The position numbers were made by a program, and so were the translations under genes. Below are positions 17,678 to 25,968 of a stretch of DNA of 64,000 bases, piece by piece; the first letter of the stretch is position 1, and each line of letters starts with the position of its first letter. The DNA is from Nocardioides sp. zg-DK7169 (lineage in GTDB: Bacteria; Actinomycetota; Actinomycetes; Propionibacteriales; Nocardioidaceae). A model generated the notes under the pieces. It ran no database searches. It saw only the letters and a list, made by a program, of their open reading frames with translations, and had not been told where the DNA came from. Location of the stretch: assembly GCF_013155365.1 (NCBI RefSeq), contig NZ_JABJRA010000015.1:1-64000 (forward strand), in the 5' to 3' direction.

Positions 17678-18295
17678 ATGGACTTCCAGGGAACGCTCTT
17701 CGGGGCACCCCCGGCCGGGGTGGGCTCCTTCGACGGCATCGAGCGCCGCGACCTCGGCCGCGGCGCCTGGATCGACGTGCTGCGCTCGTGGGTGCCGGCC
17801 GCCGACGAGGTCTTCGAGACCCTGGTGCGCGACGTGCCGTGGCGCGCCGAGCGCCGCCAGATGTACGACCGGGTGGTCGACGTGCCCCGACTGCTGCACA
17901 CCTACCTCGCCGACGACCCACTCCCCCACCCGGTGCTCGTCGAGGCGCGCGACGCCCTCAGCGCGCACTACCGCCCCGAGCTCGGCGAGCCGTTCCGCAC
18001 CGCCGGCTGCTGCTACTACCGCGACGGGCGCGACAGCGTCGCCTGGCACGGCGACACCATCGGCCGCGGCCGCACCACCGACACCATGGTCGCGATCGTC
18101 TCCCTCGGCGACCCGCGCCGCCTCGCGCTGCGACCCCGCGGCGGCGGGGGCGGGTCGCTCTCGGTGGAGATGGGCCACGGCGACCTGCTGGTGATGGGCG
18201 GCAGCTGCCAGCGCACCTGGGAGCACGCGGTCCCGAAGGCCAGCCACGCCGGCCCGCGGATCTCGGTGCAGTACCGCCCGCTCAACGTCTTCTAG
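17678..18295 (+). CDS. alkB: AlkB-family Fe(II)/2-oxoglutarate dioxygenase
   Basis: This 205-residue protein matches AlkB-type repair enzymes that oxidatively remove alkyl groups from nucleic acid bases. The iron ligands are the His and Asp of WHGDTIG and the His of WEHAVPKA; the 2-oxoglutarate-binding Arg is in RISVQYRPL. GCCYYRDGRDSVAWHGD matches the family, as does HGDLLVMGGSCQRTWEHA. The ATG at 17678 follows TAGGGT by seven bases. It is a single-gene unit followed by a hairpin. Confidence 0.9.
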   Translation: MDFQGTLFGAPPAGVGSFDGIERRDLGRGAWIDVLRSWVPAADEVFETLVRDVPWRAERRQMYDRVVDVPRLLHTYLADDPLPHPVLVEARDALSAHYRPELGEPFRTAGCCYYRDGRDSVAWHGDTIGRGRTTDTMVAIVSLGDPRRLALRPRGGGGGSLSVEMGHGDLLVMGGSCQRTWEHAVPKASHAGPRISVQYRPLNVF

Positions 18296-18300
18296 CCCGC

Positions 18301-18320
18301 CGGCGGTCCAGACACCGCCG
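18301..18320 (+). terminator. Hairpin terminator after alkB
   Basis: CGGCGGT (18301-18307) pairs with ACCGCCG (18314-18320) around the 6-base loop CCAGAC, six bases after the alkB stop. It is followed by CGGTTTG, a weak T-run. Confidence 0.55.
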
Positions 18321-18349
18321 CGGTTTGCCCCGTCCGGTTGGCTGGGGCC

Positions 18350-19234
<885 letters not shown>

Positions 19235-19293
19235 TCACGGCGTACCTGCCCGGGTCGGGGATTCCTCCCGGCCCTCGCTGGGCACCTGCAGGC

Positions 19294-19674
19294 ATGACCG
19301 AGTCCAGCGACATCCCGGCCCCGGAGCAGCAGCCGGCGCCGCAGGCGAGCCAGCAGCCCGTCCCCACCACGGACGCCACGCCCGGCAAGCGGTCCTCGAA
19401 GTCCCCGGGGACCACCTCCGACCCGCTGCGCGGCTCGAAGACCAGTGGAGTCTGGGCGGCGCTGGTCGGCATCGCGGTGCTGCTGATCCTGCTGCTGATC
19501 TTCATCGTGCAGAACACCCAGGACGTCGAGGTGGCGTTCCTCGGCTGGGAGGGCCGGGCCCCGCTTGCGGTCTCCCTGATCGCCGCCGCCGTGACCGGCA
19601 TGGTGATCGCGATCGTCACCGCCTCCCTGCGCATGCTCCAGGTGCGCCGCCGGATCAAGCGCGAACGCCGCTGA
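19294..19674 (+). CDS. LapA-family membrane protein (DUF1049)
   Basis: This 126-residue protein has a disordered Pro/Gln-rich N-terminus (about 45 residues) and two TM helices (GVWAALVGIAVLLILLLIFI and AVSLIAAAVTGMVIAIVTAS). Between them lies QNTQDVEVAFLGWEG, the signature of LapA/DUF1049 proteins linked to envelope lipid or lipopolysaccharide assembly in Proteobacteria. The role in Gram-positives is unknown. A basic tail (RRRIKRERR) ends the protein. It converges on the cox operon across repeat locus C. Confidence 0.8.
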   Translation: MTESSDIPAPEQQPAPQASQQPVPTTDATPGKRSSKSPGTTSDPLRGSKTSGVWAALVGIAVLLILLLIFIVQNTQDVEVAFLGWEGRAPLAVSLIAAAVTGMVIAIVTASLRMLQVRRRIKRERR

Positions 19675-19684
19675 CCCCCTCGCC

Positions 19685-19792
19685 GAGTCGGCCCTCGTGG
19701 TTGCCCGAGTCGGCGCCACTGGCGCCGACTCGGCGCACCATTGGCGCCGACTCGGCGCACCATTGGCGCCGACTCGGCGCGGTGTCGGTCAG
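19685..19792. repeat. 22-bp tandem intergenic repeat, locus C (five units, orientation switch)
   Basis: Two plus units start with GAGTCGG at 19685 and 19707. Three reverse units have GACTCGG at 19727, 19749 and 19771, each 22 bases apart. The reverse units read GACTCGGCGCACCATTGG plus CGCC, so adjacent units share GGCGCC palindromes. The orientation switch at about 19717 forms a strong hairpin (GAGTCGGCGCC against GGCGCCGACTC). The array fills the gap between the converging lapA-like and coxG genes. Confidence 0.9.
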
Positions 19793-20541
19793 CGCTCCCG
19801 GTGTCCCCAGAGCCAGCGCAGCACGAGCAGCCCGGCGACCGCGGCCGCGAGCTGCTTGCCGTAGGCCCGCAGCAGCGCCGGTACGACGGCGGCGCCGAGG
19901 TCGAGGGCGCCGTCCTCCCCGACGGGGGACGCCGGCGCGCTGGAGTGGACCGGCTCCGCCGGCCGGGTCGGGGGCACCGGCGCGACCGCCCGGTCGGGTG
20001 CCGCCTCGCGGTGCGGGGTCCCCGGGTCCGGGGACGTCTCGACCGTCGTCGGGGCGGGCGTCTCGGCCCCGACCGGCGCATCCGAGGACGCGGGGGCGGG
20101 ACCGGCGAGGCGCTGCTCGAGGCAGGTCACGAACTGCCCGAGCAGCTTGTCCGAGACGTCCTGCATCACCCCGCGGCCGAACTGCGCCGGCTTGCCGGTG
20201 ATCGCCAGGTCGGTGAGGACCTCGACGTCGGTGGACCCGCCGGCGGCGGACATGCTCACCGTGACGGTGGCGCCGGCGGTGCCGTTGCCGCGCTTGTCCT
20301 TGCCCTTGGCCTCGACGACGAAGCGGTGCGCCGCCTCGTCCTTGTCCACGAACGTGCCGGAGCCGTTGTAGACCAGCGCGATCGGCCCGAGCTTGACCTT
20401 CACCGAGCCGGCGAAGCTGTCCCCCTCGGCCGAGGAGACCGTCGCGCCCGGGAAGCACTCGGCCACCGAGGCGATGTCGTTGAAGTGGCTCCAGGTCTCC
20501 TCGACCGAGGTGTGGACGGTGAAGCGGTGGGCGAGATCCAC
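19789..20541 (-). CDS. coxG: CoxG-type SRPBCC family protein
   Basis: This 250-residue protein has an N-terminal SRPBCC/START-like domain (residues 1-145: MDLAHRFTVHTSVEETWSHF, CFPGATVSSAEGDSFAGSVK, LLGQFVTCLEQ). A Pro/Ala-rich linker of about 75 residues follows, then a C-terminal hydrophobic helix (LAAAVAGLLVLRWLWGHRER) that would anchor it to the membrane. CoxG recruits CO dehydrogenase to the membrane in Oligotropha, and this architecture fits that role. It is the last gene of the coxS-L-M-G operon, three bases after coxM. The GTG start reads VDLAHRF. Confidence 0.85.
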   Translation of the reverse strand: MDLAHRFTVHTSVEETWSHFNDIASVAECFPGATVSSAEGDSFAGSVKVKLGPIALVYNGSGTFVDKDEAAHRFVVEAKGKDKRGNGTAGATVTVSMSAAGGSTDVEVLTDLAITGKPAQFGRGVMQDVSDKLLGQFVTCLEQRLAGPAPASSDAPVGAETPAPTTVETSPDPGTPHREAAPDRAVAPVPPTRPAEPVHSSAPASPVGEDGALDLGAAVVPALLRAYGKQLAAAVAGLLVLRWLWGHRER

Positions 20542-20544
20542 GAC

Positions 20545-21399
20545 CTAGGCCCCCGCCGCGCTCAGCACGGCCCGGCGCGTCAGCACCGTGGCCAGGTGGC
20601 GCCGGTAGTCGGCGTCGCCGTTGAGGTCGGAGGGCGGGTTCGCCCCGTCCGCAGCCAGCGCGGCTGCCCGGCGTACCGCCTCCTCGGTGGCGGGCTGGCC
20701 CACCAGCGCCTCCTCGACGCCGCGCGCCCGCAGCGGGGTGCTGCCCATGTTGGTCAGCCCCACCCGCGCCTCGGCGATGGTGCCGCCCTCGGCGCGCACG
20801 GTCGCGGCGACCGCCACGATCGGCCACTGGTGGGCGACGCGCACGAACTTCTCGTAGTGCGCGCCCCAGCCGGTACGACGCGGGATGCGCACCTCGGTGA
20901 GGATCTCGTCCTCGGCCAGGGCGGTCTCGAAGAGGTCGACGAAGAAGTCGTCGGCCGGGATCGTGCGCCGTCCGGTCGGGCCGACGGCGACGAAGGTGGC
21001 GCCGAGCGCGAGGACGGGCGCCCCCAGGTCGCCGGCGGGGTCCGCGTGGGCGAGGGCCCCGCCGAAGGTGCCGCGGTGGCGGACCTGGGCGTCGGCGAGG
21101 TGCTCGATCGCGGCCGGGACCAGCGCGGCGTGGCGGGCCATGAGCGGGTCCGCGGCCACCACCGAGTGCGGCGTCATCGCACCGACGACGATCTCCTCGC
21201 CGTCCTCGCGGATCCCGCGCAACGCGTCGATGCGGCGCAGGTCGATGACCATCTCGGGGGCGTTGAGCCGCATCCGCAGCACCGGCAGGAGCGACTGGCC
21301 GCCGGCCAGCACCTTGGCGTCGTCGCCGTGCTCGGCGAGCGCGGCGACGGCCTCCTCGAGCGTGGTCGGCGCGAGGTAGTCGAACTGTGCGGGGATCAT
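20545..21399 (-). CDS. coxM: Molybdenum hydroxylase FAD subunit (CoxM-like)
   Basis: This 284-residue FAD-binding subunit passes electrons from the iron-sulfur subunit to an acceptor. CoxM/XdhB-type FAD motifs are AGGQSLLPVLRMRL (about residues 33-46) and THRGTFGG-like VRHRGTFGGALAHADPAGD. The C-terminal CO_deh_flav_C domain begins near VAVAATVRAEGG. Its ATG overlaps the coxL stop by four bases. Length and motifs are typical. Confidence 0.92.
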   Translation of the reverse strand: MIPAQFDYLAPTTLEEAVAALAEHGDDAKVLAGGQSLLPVLRMRLNAPEMVIDLRRIDALRGIREDGEEIVVGAMTPHSVVAADPLMARHAALVPAAIEHLADAQVRHRGTFGGALAHADPAGDLGAPVLALGATFVAVGPTGRRTIPADDFFVDLFETALAEDEILTEVRIPRRTGWGAHYEKFVRVAHQWPIVAVAATVRAEGGTIAEARVGLTNMGSTPLRARGVEEALVGQPATEEAVRRAAALAADGANPPSDLNGDADYRRHLATVLTRRAVLSAAGA

Positions 21400-23894
21400 G
21401 CGTCGGTCCCTCCGGTCGTGCGGTCCACGGTTCCCTCCATGCCGGTCGCGGCGTCGAAGTGTGGAGCGGCGGCACCGGTGGTGCTCCCGCCCTTGTCGGC
21501 GCCCTGGATGGCGCGCCACACCCGCTCCGGGGTGCACGGCATCGCGACGTCGTGGACGCCCCAGGGCCGCAGTGCGTCGACGACGGCGTTGACCACGGCC
21601 GGGGTCGAGGCGATGGTGCCGGCCTCGCCGACGCCCTTGGTGCCGAGGGTGTTGGTCAGCGCCGGGGTGGTGGTGTGGTCGACCTCGAAGCTGATCGTGT
21701 CCGCCGCCGTCGGCAGCAGGTAGTCCACGAACGAGCCCGACACCAGCGTCCCGGAGTCGTCGTACACCGCCTCCTCCCACAGTGCCTGGGCGATGCCCTG
21801 CACCAGGCCGCCGTGCACCTGGCCTGCGACGATGAGCGGGTTGATCACGTTGCCGATGTCGTCGACGCAGACGTACTTGCGCATGTGCAGCGCCCCGGTC
21901 TCGGTGTCGATCTCCATCGCGCACAGGTGGGTGCCGTGCGGGTAGTTGAAGTTCACCGGGTCGAAGGTCGCGTCGGAGTCGAGGCTCGCCTCCACCCCGT
22001 CGGGCAGGTTGTGCGCGGCGAAGACCGCGCTCGCGATCTCGGCGATCCCCATCCCCTGGTCGGTGCCGCGCACCGCGAAGCGCCCGCCGCGGTACTCCAG
22101 GTCGTCGGCGGAGGCCTCGAGCAGGTGCGCGGCGATCGGGCGGGCCTTGTCGATGACCTTGTCCACCGCCTTGACCAGCGCCTCGCCGCCGACCACGAGC
22201 GAGCGCGAGCCGTAGGTGTCCAGGCCCTTGTGGGAGATCGCGGTGTCGCCGTGGAGCACCTCGACGTCCTCGAAGGGCACCCCGAGCCGGTCCGCGACGA
22301 TCTGGCTGAACGCCGTCTCGTGGCCCTGGCCGTGGGCGCTGGCGCCGGTGACGACCTCGACCTTGCCGGTCGCCAGCATCCGCACGCTCGCGTGCTCCCA
22401 GCCGCCGGCGCCGTAGTCGAGCGAGCCGAGGACCCGCGAGGGCGCGAGGCCGCACATCTCGGTGAACGTCGAGACGCCGATGCCCAGCTGCACCGGGTCG
22501 CCGGAGTCGCGGCGGCGCTGCTGCTCGGCGCGCAGCTCGTCGTAGCCGAAGAGCTCCTTGGCCCGGGCCGTGGCCGCCTCGTAGTTGCCGGAGTCGTACT
22601 CCAGTCCGGCGACCGTGGTGAACGGGAACTCCTCGTGCTTGATCCAGTTCTGCTCCCGGATCGCCAGCGGGTCGACGCCGACCTCCGCGGCGAGCTCGTC
22701 CATCAGCCGCTCGATGGCGAACGTCGCCTCCGGGCGCCCGGCGCCGCGGTAGGCGTCGGTCCAGGTCTTGTTGGTGAGCACCGTCTGCACGCCGAAGTGG
22801 TAGGCGGGGAACTTGTAGATGGCGTTGAACATGAACGCCCCCAGCACGGGTACGCCGCCACCGACGAGCGAGACGTAGGCACCGAGGTCGGCGAGGAGCT
22901 CGACCTTGAGGCCGGTGACGGTGCCGTCCTTGGTGGCCGCCAGGGTCAGCTTCTGCCACTGGTCGCGGCCGTGGTGGCCGGCCATCAGCGACTCGCTGCG
23001 GGTCTCGGTGTACTTCACCGGCCGCGACAGCCGGCGGGCCACCGCGACGGTGATCCACTCCTCCGGGGTGGTCTGCAGCTTGCCGCCGAAGCCGCCGCCG
23101 ACGTCGGGGGCGATCACCCGCAGCTTGGACTCCGGGATGCCGGTGGTCGCGGCCAGCGCGAAGCGCAGGATGTGCGGGATCTGGGTCGCCGACCAGACGG
23201 TCAGCTGCTCCCCGGTCGGGTCGACGACGGTGGAGCGGGGCTCCATGAACGCCGGGATCAGCCGCTGCTGGCGGTACTCGCGCTCCAGCACGATGCCGTC
23301 GGTGCGGGCCTGGCGGATCGCCTCCTCGACGTCGCCGCCGGTGCCGGCCTCCGCGGAGTCGAAGACCCAGTGGGCCGACTTGTTGGTGCCGAGGTCGGGG
23401 TGCGCGAGCGGTCCGCCGTTGTCGGCGTCCGCCGCGGCGGCCTCCTTGAGGTCGAGCGCGGGCGGCAGCACGTCGTACTCGACGTCGACCAGCTCGGCGG
23501 CGTCGCGGGCCTCGGCGGCGGTGCGCGCGACCACGACCGCGACGATCTCGCCGGCGAACGCGACCCGGTCGATGGCGACCGGCAGGTGGGTGGGGGTCTT
23601 CTGGTCCGGGGTGATCGGCCAGGCGTTGATCAGCACGCCCTGGGTGTCGGCGAGGTCGGCGCCGCTGAGCACGTCGACGACGTTGGTCGCGCCGCGCGCC
23701 GCCTCGGTGTCGACGCTGAGGATCCGGGCGTGCGCGAACGGGCTGCGCACCATCGCGAGGTGCAGCATGCCGGGGAGCACGATGTTGTCGGTCCAGCGGG
23801 TGCGCCCGGTGATCAGGCGCTGGTCCTCCTTGCGGCGGCGCTCGCGGCCGATCTCGCGCTCGCCCTGCTCGGGGCGGGTCTCGGTGGCGGTCAC
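21396..23894 (-). CDS. coxL: Form II CO-dehydrogenase-like molybdopterin subunit (CoxL-like)
   Basis: This 832-residue molybdopterin-cytosine-dinucleotide subunit belongs to the xanthine-dehydrogenase family. The active-site loop is AYRGAGR at about residues 381-387. That is the form II signature; true form I CO dehydrogenases have AYRCSFR with the copper-binding Cys. The glutamate base region is TLGTKGVGEAGTIASTP. Other cofactor segments are DVGGGFGGKLQ and HGQGHETAFSQIV. Form II enzymes are of uncertain substrate, so CO oxidation is not assured. The GTG start overlaps the coxS stop; longer in-frame sequence upstream lies inside coxS. Confidence 0.92.
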   Translation of the reverse strand: MTATETRPEQGEREIGRERRRKEDQRLITGRTRWTDNIVLPGMLHLAMVRSPFAHARILSVDTEAARGATNVVDVLSGADLADTQGVLINAWPITPDQKTPTHLPVAIDRVAFAGEIVAVVVARTAAEARDAAELVDVEYDVLPPALDLKEAAAADADNGGPLAHPDLGTNKSAHWVFDSAEAGTGGDVEEAIRQARTDGIVLEREYRQQRLIPAFMEPRSTVVDPTGEQLTVWSATQIPHILRFALAATTGIPESKLRVIAPDVGGGFGGKLQTTPEEWITVAVARRLSRPVKYTETRSESLMAGHHGRDQWQKLTLAATKDGTVTGLKVELLADLGAYVSLVGGGVPVLGAFMFNAIYKFPAYHFGVQTVLTNKTWTDAYRGAGRPEATFAIERLMDELAAEVGVDPLAIREQNWIKHEEFPFTTVAGLEYDSGNYEAATARAKELFGYDELRAEQQRRRDSGDPVQLGIGVSTFTEMCGLAPSRVLGSLDYGAGGWEHASVRMLATGKVEVVTGASAHGQGHETAFSQIVADRLGVPFEDVEVLHGDTAISHKGLDTYGSRSLVVGGEALVKAVDKVIDKARPIAAHLLEASADDLEYRGGRFAVRGTDQGMGIAEIASAVFAAHNLPDGVEASLDSDATFDPVNFNYPHGTHLCAMEIDTETGALHMRKYVCVDDIGNVINPLIVAGQVHGGLVQGIAQALWEEAVYDDSGTLVSGSFVDYLLPTAADTISFEVDHTTTPALTNTLGTKGVGEAGTIASTPAVVNAVVDALRPWGVHDVAMPCTPERVWRAIQGADKGGSTTGAAAPHFDAATGMEGTVDRTTGGTDA

Positions 23895-24388
23895 GACAGG
23901 CCTCCCGTCGGGGCGGCGGCGGGGGTGTCCATCGAGTCTGCGGCGTGCTGCACGGCGCGGACGATGTTGTGGTAGCCCGTGCAGCGGCACAGGTTGCCCT
24001 CGAGCCCGAGGCGGATCTCCTCCTCGCTGGGGCGGGGGTTCTCCGCCAGCAGGGCGACGCTCTGCATGATCATGCCGGGCGTGCAGAACCCGCACTGCAG
24101 GCCGTGGCACTCGCGGAACGACTCCTGCACGGGGTGCAGCTCGCCGTCGCGGGCCAGCCCCTCGATCGTGGTCACCTCGGCGCCGTCGGCCTGCACCGCC
24201 AGGACGTTGCAGGACTTCACGCTGGTGCCGTCGAGGTGGACGGTGCAGGCGCCGCAGTTGCTGGTGTCGCACCCGATGACGGTGCCGGTCTTCCCGAGGC
24301 GTTCGCGCAGGTACTGCACCAGCAGCATCCGCGGTTCGACGTCGTCGGCCACCTTCGCGCCGTCGACGGTGAGGCTGATCCGGGTCAT
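23891..24388 (-). CDS. coxS: Molybdenum hydroxylase (2Fe-2S) subunit (CoxS-like)
   Basis: This 165-residue subunit has both clusters of the family. The plant-type [2Fe-2S] site is GCDTSNCGACTVHLDG plus the later Cys of SVKSCNVL. The second cluster is CHGLQCGFCTPGMIM and GNLCRCTGYHNIVRAV. It relays electrons between the molybdopterin and FAD subunits. A good AGGAGG ribosome site lies four bases before the ATG. It heads the coxS-coxL-coxM-coxG operon, in which the first three genes overlap by four bases each. Confidence 0.95.
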   Translation of the reverse strand: MTRISLTVDGAKVADDVEPRMLLVQYLRERLGKTGTVIGCDTSNCGACTVHLDGTSVKSCNVLAVQADGAEVTTIEGLARDGELHPVQESFRECHGLQCGFCTPGMIMQSVALLAENPRPSEEEIRLGLEGNLCRCTGYHNIVRAVQHAADSMDTPAAAPTGGLS

Positions 24389-24416
24389 GGGCCCTCCTGG
24401 GCAGGGGCAACGGACG

Positions 24417-24432
24417 TGTGACGCCGCTCACG
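24417..24432. promoter_or_regulatory. CRP-family-like palindrome upstream of coxS
   Basis: TGTGA-N6-TCACG at 24417-24432 differs from the CRP/GlxR consensus TGTGA-N6-TCACA by one base. It is centred 36 bases upstream of the coxS ATG. One-mismatch sites are expected about twice by chance in 64 kb, so position is the main support. Confidence 0.45.
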
Positions 24433-24468
24433 TTACGACCGGTTCGGTTGGCTGAAGGTTGGACCGCC

Positions 24469-24520
24469 GAGTCGGCGCTTGTGGTTGCGCGAGTCGGCGC
24501 TTGTGGTTGCGCGAGCAGGT
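24469..24520. repeat. 22-bp tandem intergenic repeat, locus D (two and a half units)
   Basis: GAGTCGG begins at 24469 and 24491, followed by a decayed third unit (GAGCAGG) at 24513; the period is again 22. The two intact units each begin GAGTCGGCGCTTGTGG and end TTGCGC. The locus lies between coxS and the 3' end of the GAF regulator gene, so unlike the other three loci it is not between converging genes. Confidence 0.85.
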
Positions 24521-24562
24521 CCGGCGGCCGGGCCTGCTGCGAGGGCGGCTGCGGGTGCACAC

Positions 24563-24625
24563 AACTGCGCAATTGCTGGGAAAAGCACCCGCCTGCGGCC
24601 CGCGCCGGTGCTTTTCCGCGCAGTT
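24563..24625. repeat. Large intergenic hairpin / inverted repeat
   Basis: GGAAAAGCACC (24579-24589) is the exact reverse complement of GGTGCTTTTCC (24607-24617), with a 17-base GC-rich loop. Outside it, AACTGCGC (24563-24570) pairs with GCGCAGTT (24618-24625) after an 8-base bulge on the left arm. It follows the stop codon of the GAF regulator at 24655 and could terminate that transcript, but the arms are longer than a usual terminator and AT-richer than the surroundings. Confidence 0.7.
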
Positions 24626-24654
24626 GCGCGGAAGAACCCCTCCCGCGACCTCGA

Positions 24655-25878
24655 TCAACCGCGCGCGACCGCCAGCCGGCCCTTCAGCAGGGGTACGGCG
24701 GGGTGGGCGCGGCCGCCCAGCGAGCGCAGGCACACCTCCAGCACCTCGGCGTCGTACGGCGCGTACTCGCCGTAGCGCACCACGGCGTCCGGGTCGGGGT
24801 CGGCGAGCAGTGCCTCGCGCAGCGCGACCGCGACGTACTCCCCCAGCTCGCACAGCGCCGGCGAGTTGGTGCCCGGGAGCAGGTCCCCGCCGTAGGCGTC
24901 GACGGCGTCGGCGACCCGGCCGCGGCGCAGCAGCCCGAGCACGTGGTCGACGTCGGTGGCGACCGGCATGAGCAGCCGGTAGGGGCGCGAGGAGAGCTGG
25001 CCGCCGAGCGCTGCGCGCAGGTGCGAGACCTCGGCCTTGAGGGTGGAGAAGGTGACCGCCTGGTCGCCGTAGACCAGCGCGTGCAGCTGCTCCAGGGTCA
25101 GTCCCTCGGGGTGCATCGCGAGCAGCGCGAGGATCTCGGTCTGGCGGCGGTTGAGCAGCAGCCGCTGACCGTCGAGGCGCGACTCCGCGGTGCCGAGCAG
25201 CGTCATCACGAGCCCGGGGTCGTGGGTGCGCTCCGGCGTGCCGGGGCTCGAGCGCGGCAGCGCGGTCTCGATCAGCCGCGCCATCACCCGCGCGGTCGCG
25301 AGCCCGATCGGGTGGCTTCGGTCCCAGGTGGTCGAGAGGTCGAGGACGCCGAGGTGCGCGCCGGTCACCGGGTCGTGCAGCGGCGCGGCCCAGCACACCC
25401 AGTTGTGCACGATCGGCGCGTAGTGCTCGGCGCTGAAGACCATCGCCGGCGCGGCGGTGCGGTTGGCGAGGTCGAGGGCGTTGGTGCCGACCGAGCGGTC
25501 GTCCCAGCGCCCACCCGGCACGAAGTTCACCGACTCGGCCTTGCGCCGCATCACCCGCCCGCCGTAGGTCCACAGGATCCGGGTCTCGGGGTCGGTCACC
25601 GCGATCACCAGGTCGCCGTCGCTCGCCGTACGCCGCAGCTCCTCCTCCACCCGCTCCACCGCGACCTGGAGCGGGGAGTCGCGCCAGGACGCCGCGGTCT
25701 CGGACTCGTCGGCCAAGGGGGCCTCGGCGAGGTCGGGGGTCAGCGCCGCCCGCGACCGGGTCCAGCTCGACAGGATCTCTGGGCGCACCAGCGGCGCGGC
25801 GTCGTCGCCGTGCTCGACGAAGCGCACCCACGCGCGCACCGCGTCCTGCCTGCGTGCCGCCAGGTCGGACCCCTCCAT
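24655..25878 (-). CDS. GAF-domain transcriptional regulator with winged HTH and BTAD-like tail
   Basis: This 407-residue regulator has an N-terminal region like AcoR sensors (about 20-60), then a GAF domain (about 65-205: DGDLVIAVTDPETRILWTYG, SVGTNALDLANRTAAPAMVF, WVCWAAPLHDPVTGAHLGVL). It lacks the sigma-54 AAA domain of AcoR. Instead it has a winged-helix segment (LTLEQLHALVYGDQAVTFST, VSHLRAALGGQL) and an all-helical tail resembling a transcriptional-activator domain (DAYGGDLLPG). It lies just upstream of the cox genes in the same orientation and probably controls them (inference). TAGCGT lies seven bases before the ATG. Confidence 0.8.
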   Translation of the reverse strand: MEGSDLAARRQDAVRAWVRFVEHGDDAAPLVRPEILSSWTRSRAALTPDLAEAPLADESETAASWRDSPLQVAVERVEEELRRTASDGDLVIAVTDPETRILWTYGGRVMRRKAESVNFVPGGRWDDRSVGTNALDLANRTAAPAMVFSAEHYAPIVHNWVCWAAPLHDPVTGAHLGVLDLSTTWDRSHPIGLATARVMARLIETALPRSSPGTPERTHDPGLVMTLLGTAESRLDGQRLLLNRRQTEILALLAMHPEGLTLEQLHALVYGDQAVTFSTLKAEVSHLRAALGGQLSSRPYRLLMPVATDVDHVLGLLRRGRVADAVDAYGGDLLPGTNSPALCELGEYVAVALREALLADPDPDAVVRYGEYAPYDAEVLEVCLRSLGGRAHPAVPLLKGRLAVARG

Positions 25879-25898
25879 GGCGGGGACGCTAGCACCGA

Positions 25899-25914
25899 GG
25901 TGAGCGGCGTCACA
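25899..25914. promoter_or_regulatory. CRP-family-like palindrome upstream of the GAF regulator
   Basis: GGTGA-N6-TCACA at 25899-25914 has one mismatch to TGTGA-N6-TCACA. Its centre is about 28 bases upstream of the leaderless start at 25878, overlapping the expected -35 region, which would favour repression. Similar sites lie upstream of coxS and narK. Confidence 0.4.
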
Positions 25915-25968
25915 GGAGTTCGCCGGGCCCCGGCGCCCTCTTCCCCGGGGCAGGGGACGGCTGCGCGC

